Origin: an uncultured Bacillota bacterium
GTDB taxonomy: Bacteria > Bacillota > Dehalobacteriia > UBA7702
DNA: 55,708 nt
Reading direction: 5' to 3'
Assembly (NCBI GenBank): GCA_934702375.1
Contig: CAKUYE010000015.1
Location: 1 to 55,708, forward strand
Every line of letters starts with the position of its first letter. Position 1 is the first letter of the stretch. The position numbers and the translations under genes were made by a program. Positions 49,829-55,708 of this stretch are shown here, in pieces. The notes under the pieces are model-generated. The model was not told where the DNA came from. It made no database searches and was given only the letters and a program-made list of their open reading frames with translations.

Positions 49829-50214
49829 CGGAACGGGAATTGATTCAGGCGGCGATAAAGGGACAGGCCAATGCTGTGGTGCCCTATTCCGGCTTTGCCG
49901 TCGGCGCGGCGTTGCTGACGAAAGGCGGCCGCTTATATATCGGATGCAATATCGAAAATGGGGCGTACAGTCCCAGTCTCTGTGCGGAGCGCACCGCCTT
50001 CGCCAACGCCATTTCCGCCGGAGAGCGGGAATTTGCGGCCATCGCCGTGATCGGTGATGGTACGGATTACTGTTACCCCTGCGGCGTCTGCCGTCAGGTC
50101 ATGGCGGAATTTTGCGGCAATGATTTTCGGATCATCGCGGCCAAAAATGAAGGGGACTTCGTCTCCATGTCTTTGGGTGAGCTTCTGCCTCATGCCTTTC
50201 GCTTTGGAAAATGA
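49825..50214 (+). CDS. cdd: Cytidine deaminase
   Basis: Converts (deoxy)cytidine to (deoxy)uridine with zinc. ATG at 49825 overlaps the deoC stop, with GGAG upstream. The 129-aa protein has the catalytic C-A-E-R-T and the P-C-G-V-C zinc motif, Y-S-G-F-A-V-G-A-A-L at the start and E-N-G-A-Y-S near 55. It is a homotetrameric-type short Cdd. It is visibly richer in G+C than its neighbours, with CGC/GCC-ending codons, which may mean a different origin. Confidence 0.96.
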   Translation: MTERELIQAAIKGQANAVVPYSGFAVGAALLTKGGRLYIGCNIENGAYSPSLCAERTAFANAISAGEREFAAIAVIGDGTDYCYPCGVCRQVMAEFCGNDFRIIAAKNEGDFVSMSLGELLPHAFRFGK

Positions 50215-50245
50215 TTTATACCGATTATTGTTTACGTGCAATAAA

Positions 50246-50290
50246 ATACCGCAAATTCTTTAAACAGAATTTGCGGTATTTGTGTTTTTT
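50246..50290 (+). terminator. Terminator of deoC-cdd
   Basis: ATACCGCAAATTCT (50246-50259) pairs perfectly with AGAATTTGCGGTAT (50266-50279), then TTGTGTTTTTTT. Confidence 0.88.
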
Positions 50291-50332
50291 TGCGAATAGA
50301 ACGGAGGGAATCGTTGTTTGATTTGGTCGGTT

Positions 50333-51163
50333 TCATTGTTCCAATGGGAGGTAGATTTCTGTTACGAAATGTTCTTCGTGAATGGTGCTCCAATTATCAA
50401 CAACATATCGTTCCATCGCGTCACCTCTGAGAACGAATCGATGAATATCAGCCCACTCTTTCATTTTTTTATACGTTTCTTCGATGGTTTTGAGGCTTCC
50501 GAGGTGATAAGTCGTTATTGCTTGGTAGCCGCCGATGGCTTTTGTTTTTTCAGTTGGAGGATTTAAGGGATGTCTGTGGATATAAAGGCAAATTCCTTCA
50601 AAATTATTTTTGATTCGCTCTTCCGACGAGGGGAAAGTGGCATACAGCGGTCCGTAAGAAATTTGGTTCTCTTTTGCGGTCATCATGCCCAAATCCGCAT
50701 TTGCTAAAAAGTGCTTGAATTGAGAAAAGATATATACCTTTGGATGGCAGTATAGCAAATGCTCTTCTTTGATTTCAGATAATTTTATAGGGTTCTTTCC
50801 GTTTTGGACGAGGATAGATTCTTGAATCAATTCAGCCCATGCTAAAAGGCTGGTTTGCTGCATATACATGGTGTGAATTTTCTGTTCAAGGAATTTGCTT
50901 TTGTCGTGGAGGATATCTGCGAGTTCGGAAAGATCTTTTCGTTCCAGTAATTCGGGAATTTTATCTAAAGAAAACCCTAATTTTTGATAATAGCGTAAAA
51001 CCACAACGAAAAAAATGGTATCTTCATCGTAATAGCGATATTTTGTTTCTTTATCAATATGTACCGGTTTTAGTACGCCAACTTTATCATAATATCGAAG
51101 TGTCGTTATTGAAATGCCGCAAATCTGGCTAATTTGGCCAATGGTAAAAAGCTCTTTATTCAT
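50333..51163 (-). CDS. MerR-family regulator with BmrR-like effector domain
   Basis: The 276-aa protein has an N-terminal MerR HTH (residues about 5-75: F-T-I-G-Q-I-S-Q-I-C-G-I-S-I-T-T-L-R-Y-Y-D-K-V-G), a dimerisation coil (about 85-120), and a C-terminal GyrI-like ligand domain (about 130-275). Such proteins bend and untwist promoters with 19-20 bp spacers upon binding drugs or other hydrophobic ligands. It is on the same strand just downstream of the SLH-hydrolase gene, whose promoter has the matching operator. Confidence 0.93.
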   Translation of the reverse strand: MNKELFTIGQISQICGISITTLRYYDKVGVLKPVHIDKETKYRYYDEDTIFFVVVLRYYQKLGFSLDKIPELLERKDLSELADILHDKSKFLEQKIHTMYMQQTSLLAWAELIQESILVQNGKNPIKLSEIKEEHLLYCHPKVYIFSQFKHFLANADLGMMTAKENQISYGPLYATFPSSEERIKNNFEGICLYIHRHPLNPPTEKTKAIGGYQAITTYHLGSLKTIEETYKKMKEWADIHRFVLRGDAMERYVVDNWSTIHEEHFVTEIYLPLEQ

Positions 51164-51198
51164 ATTGCCGCCTCAAATCGTACCCTTATATACATAGT

Positions 51199-51226
51199 GG
51201 GGCGCGCATAGGTATATGCGTGCCCC
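51199..51226 (-). other. Intercistronic hairpin between hydrolase and MerR genes
   Basis: GGGGCGCGCATA (51199-51210) and TATGCGTGCCCC (51215-51226) form a 12-bp stem with one G-U (or G.T) pair around a 4-nt loop, with no T run after it on either strand. It could stabilise the hydrolase mRNA and lower MerR expression. Confidence 0.6.
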
Positions 51227-51258
51227 GAGATAGAAACTGAAGAATAGGAAGAAAATAG

Positions 51259-53760
51259 TTATTCTGCCGTGTAGGGCGGTAACTTGTGGTCTTTTAACTT
51301 GTCGGTATCATCATTGAGGAAATTAATCACATCTTCTGCGATAAGTTCTGATTCTTCCCAGTGAATATTATGACCGCGGTTTTCGTAGACGATGTAAGTG
51401 TAATCTACGCCGCCTTCATCAAATTCTTTTTTCACCGTATCTTGGGTTTCTCCACCCATAAGATAATCAAGTCCGCCATAGAGAACGAGGGTTTTGCAAT
51501 CAATATTGCGCGCCTGGTAGGGAACGGCATTGATGGAAGCCCAGCATTTAAGCGGCAGTTTCCAGCTTTCAATGATGGCGTTGAAATGGAAGACCGGTTC
51601 CACCGGAACGGGATTATAGTACCACCATTCCATATATTCCCATGTGAGCGGAGATTCTTCGCCCTCTTTCAGAATGTATGGATTTTCGGCGTCGGCGGGA
51701 TTTTCGCTGTTTAACCCGATCATTTTGGTGGATTCGAGAATTAAGTGGTCAACTCTTTCCGGATAATCCATTGCGAAAGCTTGGGCGTTCATACTGCCCA
51801 TGGAATGTCCCATAATATTGGCTTTTTGTAATCCCATTTCATCCATGAAGCATGCGAGGTCATATGCGAAGAGAGAACGATCATATTTTTTCATGTCCGG
51901 TTTATCGGTGTCTCCATGACCGCGCTGATCCGGAATATAGAGGTGATAATCACTTAAATACGGAGTCAGTAAGGACCAGGACCGGCTTGAATCTGTCATG
52001 CCGTGAAGCAGAATGAGGTCTTCGCCTTCCGGATTGCCCATTTCGATGTAGGCCATGGAAATACCGCTTTCTAACTTAACGTATTTCTTGAATTCTTTCC
52101 AATCGCCTTGAGGAATAGAGGAAAGGTTCTTTATGAGTTTTCCTTCTTTATCGTAATAAGGTTCCGGGTTGAAGGTTGTATCTTTTACGGGCGCGCCGGA
52201 ATCGTTGCCGATTTCATATTCTGCGGGCGGCGCGACTTGGGCGGCTTTTGTGTCGGAAATAAAGGTATCAATTTTCTTTGCGATCATTTCCGGGTTTTCC
52301 CACTGGAGATTATGCCCCATTCCGGGATAAACGATAGATTCGTCTACAGCGCTGCCGTAGTTGTCGAAAAATTTGGCTTGGCGGTCGGCGCCGGCGCCGA
52401 GATAATCATCAGCGCCAAAGAGGGCAAGGAAGGGGATTTCTTTGTTGAAGTCTCTGGCTTCAGCTAAAGATCCGCCGATAGCTCGCCATGCTTCCAAAGG
52501 AAGCCAAGCGCTTTCATATTTTGCCATGGAAAGAAATTCTTCATCAACAGGATAGTCGTTATAGTACCACCAATCCATGTATTCCGCGTCAACAGGAATG
52601 GAAGTGAAGGGATCTTCAAAGTAGGTCATATCTCTACCGTTTTCTGAATTTTCGGAAACCACATGACCGGATACACTGACTAAGCGACTGACTCGTTCCG
52701 GGAAATTCAGCGCTACGAGCTGTACAATTCGGCTGCCTCTGGAGTGACCCACGAAGTTTGCCCGGTCTACGCCGATGGCATCAAGGAAACACACGGCGTC
52801 ATAGCCGAGTACGCCTTCTTCCATTCTGCGCATTGTACTTTCATCATCGCCGGAACCGGTATCGCCGTGGTTGCGGACGTCCGGAATATAAATGTGATAT
52901 TTATCGGTAAGGTAGGGTGCGGCTAAAGACCATGACCGGCTCGTATCAGTGCTGCCGTGGACAAGGATCAGCGGTTCGCCGTCGGCTTGTCCCATTTCAA
53001 CGTAAGACATATTCAAGCCGTTGGAAAGCTCCGCTTCTTGCTTATAGGATGCCCAGTCTGTCTGAGTAATGCGGATGGGAAGGATTTTATAGTTCAAAAT
53101 CGGAAAGCTTCGTGTGAAAGTCTGAGCACATTCCCCTCTGCTTACCGGGCGTAAAGGAAGAATGGTTTTGTCGGGATAGCCGTTGAGAAGACCGGATTGT
53201 ACGGTAAAATTCATTCCTTTTACGGCATAATCACTGATTTGTGCCGCATCGGAAAAAGCAGATAAATCTTTCGATGTGTCAAGGGTTGGTTTTAATAAAC
53301 CATAGTCTGCGGCTCTTTGCAGCATAACCGCAATATCTTGTCTTGAAATGAAAGCATCGGGGGCAAAAGAATGTTCTGAAATGCCTTTGATAATGTTCAG
53401 ATCAAAAAGATTTGATACGTAAGGATATGCCCAATGTTTCTCTGTAACATCTTCAAAAGGAATGGGATTCTCTGTTGATTTGCTGTCGATAACAATGGAA
53501 AGTAATTTGCAAAACTCCGCTCGGGTAACGAATTGATTTGGCTTGAAACTGTTATCTTCGTAGCCGTCGGCAATGCCGTAAGTCCACACGGTAACAATTG
53601 CGTCCTTGCTCCAGGTTTCGTCAATGTCGTTAAACACCGGGTCTTCCTGGGGAGGGTTGTTTGGATCATAAAGCAAATCTGCGGCAAATGTACCTCCGGA
53701 GAATGAGAGTAGAAGCAACAGGGCCAACATAAGGATTGTTTTTGATTTGAAATGTTTCAT
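51259..53760 (-). CDS. SLH-anchored surface protein with two tandem alpha/beta-hydrolase domains
   Basis: The 833-aa secreted protein has a signal peptide ending F-A-A, three N-terminal SLH domains (about 35-215; F-x-D-x-x-x-x-W, G-I-A-D-G-Y, R-A-E-F-C), and two alpha/beta-hydrolase domains in tandem (about 235-510 and 555-825). Hydrolase one has L-V-H-G-S-T-D-T-S-R-S-W, nucleophile elbow G-H-S-R-G-S and final G-M-G-H-N. Hydrolase two has L-L-H-G-M-T-D-S-S-R-S-W, G-H-S-M-G-S and N-R-G-H-N. Both have the Ser and His of the triad and appear active. The two domains look like an internal duplication. AGGAGGAAAGG precedes the ATG. Substrate unknown; an ester or lactone on a drug or lipid is plausible given the MerR partner. 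Confidence 0.93.
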   Translation of the reverse strand: MKHFKSKTILMLALLLLLSFSGGTFAADLLYDPNNPPQEDPVFNDIDETWSKDAIVTVWTYGIADGYEDNSFKPNQFVTRAEFCKLLSIVIDSKSTENPIPFEDVTEKHWAYPYVSNLFDLNIIKGISEHSFAPDAFISRQDIAVMLQRAADYGLLKPTLDTSKDLSAFSDAAQISDYAVKGMNFTVQSGLLNGYPDKTILPLRPVSRGECAQTFTRSFPILNYKILPIRITQTDWASYKQEAELSNGLNMSYVEMGQADGEPLILVHGSTDTSRSWSLAAPYLTDKYHIYIPDVRNHGDTGSGDDESTMRRMEEGVLGYDAVCFLDAIGVDRANFVGHSRGSRIVQLVALNFPERVSRLVSVSGHVVSENSENGRDMTYFEDPFTSIPVDAEYMDWWYYNDYPVDEEFLSMAKYESAWLPLEAWRAIGGSLAEARDFNKEIPFLALFGADDYLGAGADRQAKFFDNYGSAVDESIVYPGMGHNLQWENPEMIAKKIDTFISDTKAAQVAPPAEYEIGNDSGAPVKDTTFNPEPYYDKEGKLIKNLSSIPQGDWKEFKKYVKLESGISMAYIEMGNPEGEDLILLHGMTDSSRSWSLLTPYLSDYHLYIPDQRGHGDTDKPDMKKYDRSLFAYDLACFMDEMGLQKANIMGHSMGSMNAQAFAMDYPERVDHLILESTKMIGLNSENPADAENPYILKEGEESPLTWEYMEWWYYNPVPVEPVFHFNAIIESWKLPLKCWASINAVPYQARNIDCKTLVLYGGLDYLMGGETQDTVKKEFDEGGVDYTYIVYENRGHNIHWEESELIAEDVINFLNDDTDKLKDHKLPPYTAE

Positions 53761-53790
53761 TTCCTTTCCTCCTTTATTTTTGATAATCTT

Positions 53791-53822
53791 ATTATAAACT
53801 CTCTACTATAGATGAGAGTCAA
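53791..53822 (-). promoter_or_regulatory. MerR-type promoter/operator of the SLH-hydrolase gene
   Basis: On the minus strand TTGACT (-35, 53817-53822) and TATAAT (-10, 53791-53796) are 20 bp apart. The spacer contains a near-palindrome with arms ACTCTC and GAGAGT and a CTATAG centre (53798-53819). Over-long spacers with such dyads are the hallmark of MerR-regulated promoters, and GACTCTC is like the Mta/BmrR half-site. Confidence 0.8.
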
Positions 53823-53839
53823 GGAGGAATTGTCAAAAG

Positions 53840-55114
53840 TTATTTGAAAATGAATGCAGAATGATGAAAGCGTTTATTTTGGAGGCTTTTTCGGAATTGC
53901 AAAATAGAAATAATTGTCATAATACTGAAAAATACCAAAATGCTGTTGGTGTAACCATATACATACTTCTGGTAGTGATCGAGAAGATAGCCAAAGAGCG
54001 GTGGATAAATTATATCCGGAAGAAAGCCAATTAGGGAAAATATTCCAATTGCCGAAGCAAATTGGGTTTTCATGATATGTGCTTCTAAAAGTAAATCGGA
54101 AGAAATGGCATAGCTGCCCGTAATGAGAAAATATAGTAGTAATGTTAGTATTGTAACGATGAGAAGCCCGGATTTTTCTTGGGGTAATACGGCCAATGTC
54201 AAAGAAAAAATGACGGCAATAACGGCAATGCCAATAATTACTATGGATGTTTTAAAATGATGGGCGAGATGACCGATTGTCGGAGTAGAAAAAATTTTTA
54301 TTCCATAACTTTGAATAATGCCGTATAACGTAATAAAAGACAAAGACGCTCCAAAAGTACTTTTTAGGTATATGGGAATAAGATATTGGAGCGTATATAT
54401 AGAATAGATAAAAAAGAGTGTTGCCGCGCCCCAATATATACAAGGATTTCTAAATAAAATGAAGCTTTGCTTAAAAAAAACGGTTAAATTCGATTTTTGT
54501 GGAGGTAATTCATTGTCAAATCGAGGAATGGTAAAGAGGCAAAGCCCGGAAATGAAAAAGTTGATAAGGGCACAACTGAAGAAAAAGGATTGGAATTCTG
54601 TTTGAGTTATTTTGGCGATAATCACCAGCAGAGGCGTTACAACTGTCGCGATAAGATTTGAAAAGCAATAGCTCCATCCTATATTGCGGTTGTAATCGTG
54701 ATCATTTTTGCCGGATAAACGGATCAATTTATAAGAACAGGGCCAGAATAACAGTCCTGTTGTCGTTCCGTACAGAAAAAAAGCGATTTTAAGCATAGTA
54801 TAAGAAGTTCCGTTTGCAATCCATAGTAGAATGAGACCAGAGCATCCTAACGATATGGATGTCAAATAGCGGATTGGTACTTTATCGCCAAGAAAACCAC
54901 CGGGAAGATAAGATAAGGTGCAGGCGAGTGCGCAAATCGATAGGAGAATTCCAAACTCTTCATTGGTAATGGAGAACATTTCAATTATTTGGAAGTAAAA
55001 TACCCGCTTAATGTTATAGAGAATATATATTGCCCATGTTGCGATACTGATGAGCAAAATTAGATATGTGGATTGTTTTTGAGTTGGTCTAGATAAATAT
55101 TTTGAATCTTTCAT
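53840..55114 (-). CDS. MFS transporter
   Basis: A 424-aa protein with about 12 hydrophobic segments. L-G-D-K-V-P-I-R after TM2 is the MFS motif A (G-x-x-x-D/K-R). A central loop lies near 205-215 (F-D-N-E-L-P-P-Q-K-S). The codons are clearly A+T-richer than the neighbours (many ATA, TTA, AAT), which hints at recent acquisition. Upstream ribosome site is weak (GATAGG, far). It lies 80 bp upstream of the SLH-hydrolase gene on the same strand, but the latter has its own promoter. Substrate unknown. Confidence 0.88.
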   Translation of the reverse strand: MKDSKYLSRPTQKQSTYLILLISIATWAIYILYNIKRVFYFQIIEMFSITNEEFGILLSICALACTLSYLPGGFLGDKVPIRYLTSISLGCSGLILLWIANGTSYTMLKIAFFLYGTTTGLLFWPCSYKLIRLSGKNDHDYNRNIGWSYCFSNLIATVVTPLLVIIAKITQTEFQSFFFSCALINFFISGLCLFTIPRFDNELPPQKSNLTVFFKQSFILFRNPCIYWGAATLFFIYSIYTLQYLIPIYLKSTFGASLSFITLYGIIQSYGIKIFSTPTIGHLAHHFKTSIVIIGIAVIAVIFSLTLAVLPQEKSGLLIVTILTLLLYFLITGSYAISSDLLLEAHIMKTQFASAIGIFSLIGFLPDIIYPPLFGYLLDHYQKYVYGYTNSILVFFSIMTIISILQFRKSLQNKRFHHSAFIFK

Positions 55115-55206
55115 AAATAATTAAAACCTATCGGAGAAGAGATATAAGAAATTTCGGCGTTATTCGTCAGATTCCTCCTCAGCAAAAGGCTTAATGGAAA
55201 TCTCAA

Positions 55207-55244
55207 CGGTGTTTCGCTTTTTTTCGCGAAACACCGAATTTTTT
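55207..55244 (+). terminator. Plus-strand terminator upstream of the rRNA operon
   Basis: CGGTGTTTCGC (55207-55217) pairs with GCGAAACACCG (55226-55236), followed by AATTTTTTT. No + strand gene is seen before it. It may insulate the rRNA promoters from read-through. Confidence 0.75.
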
Positions 55245-55256
55245 TGAAAAAAGTAA

Positions 55257-55405
55257 TTTTCAAATCAGAGAAAATATGGTAGAATAAGGGAACACTATCG
55301 GCGGAGGCCTTTTGTTTAGCCTTAGTCAGCAAAAGAAGGAACAGAAAAGTTTTTTCAAAAAAGTTGAAAAAAGGGGTTGACGAGAAGGAGAAAGTGTGAT
55401 AGTAT
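55257..55405 (+). promoter_or_regulatory. Tandem rRNA promoters P1 and P2
   Basis: P1: TTTTCA (55257-55262) and extended -10 TGG-TAGAAT (55277-55285). P2: TTGACG (55377-55382) and TAGTAT (55400-55405) with 17-bp spacing. An anti-termination and processing leader (55410-55659) follows with GTCTTTGGGAACTGAACAG at 55454, a common Firmicutes pre-16S sequence. Confidence 0.65.
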
Positions 55406-55659
55406 ATAAAACGTTGACGCGCCGCGCGGAAGCGGGGCTGCGGAAACGAACCTGGTCTTTGGGAACTGAACAGTAGGTGCTTGTGAGAAGCTCGCGTTTG
55501 CAGAGATGCAAGCGGCGGAGCAAGGGTCTTTGTTGATGTTAGTAAGGCATTAACAGAGGAGAAGAAAACGAGCGAAAGGAACTTGAAGAAGTTCTAGACG
55601 TACTTACAGAAGTAGAATATATGAGCAAGAGCAAACTTGCTTCATGTAGATAAATTTTT

Positions 55660-55708
55660 TACATGGAGAGTTTGATCCTGGCTCAGGACGAACGCTGGCG
55701 GCATGCTT
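55660..55708 (+). rRNA. 16S ribosomal RNA, 5' end (partial, runs off the window)
   Basis: The universal AGAGTTTGATCCTGGCTCAG begins at 55667, followed by GACGAACGCTGGCGGCATGCT. Counting back seven bases puts the mature 5' end near 55660. Only about 49 nt are in the window. Confidence 0.96.

Overview
The window looks like a chromosomal segment of an anaerobic, endospore-forming member of the Clostridia (Bacillota). The evidence is the yabP-yabQ-divIC sporulation/division block, a CotS/glycosyltransferase/LysM spore-coat cluster, a ctsR-mcsA-mcsB-clpC operon with classical CtsR heptads, disA and radA, S-layer (SLH) anchored surface proteins, and a 16S rRNA start with a Firmicutes-type leader. 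No phage, CRISPR array or intact insertion sequence is seen. The species cannot be named from the sequence alone.

Layout. 250-5890: a cell-envelope operon with a two-TM acidic protein, a GAP1-like protein, an unusual FHA-SEDS (FtsW/RodA) fusion and its partner penicillin-binding protein. 6025-11094: a complete branched-chain amino acid ABC transporter, livJHMGF. 11190-20321: a promoter with a 12-G tract in its spacer, IS-end-like repeats, a cobalamin riboswitch, a second attenuator and one 2780-codon surface protein. 20563-26237: an RluA-type pseudouridine synthase facing the ctsR heat-shock operon. 26289-32643: a quaternary-amine module (LysR, MFS transporter, MttB-family methyltransferase, TetR, BCCT transporter). 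32716-42266: a lipoprotein, then radA, disA, a PIN-TRAM protein, ispF, a corrinoid-activating ASKHA ferredoxin protein, rmuC and gltX. 42275-43047: three tandem paralogous small RNA genes. 43114-45097: yabP, yabQ, divIC, ppx. 45360-48652 (minus strand): spore-coat cluster. 48767-50214: a 72-aa protein, deoC, cdd. 50333-55114 (minus strand): a MerR regulator, an SLH-anchored tandem alpha/beta hydrolase with a MerR-type operator, and an MFS transporter. 55257-55708: rRNA promoters, leader and the first 49 nt of 16S rRNA.

Two places look new. First, the cobalamin riboswitch controls a giant SLH-anchored protein that carries a transcobalamin-like beta domain (DUF4430 type) and an alpha/alpha-toroid domain. 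These are the two folds of intrinsic factor and transcobalamin, here in reversed order, which suggests a surface corrinoid-capture protein. The same window encodes a corrinoid methyltransferase homologue and a corrinoid reductive activator. Second, three tandem small RNAs share a hairpin with compensatory base changes, a conserved pyrimidine-rich single strand and an identical upstream box exactly 77 bp before each inferred start. They resemble the multicopy anti-Shine-Dalgarno sRNAs of other Firmicutes but I do not recognise the family.

All calls come from reading the sequence and translations. No database search was run.
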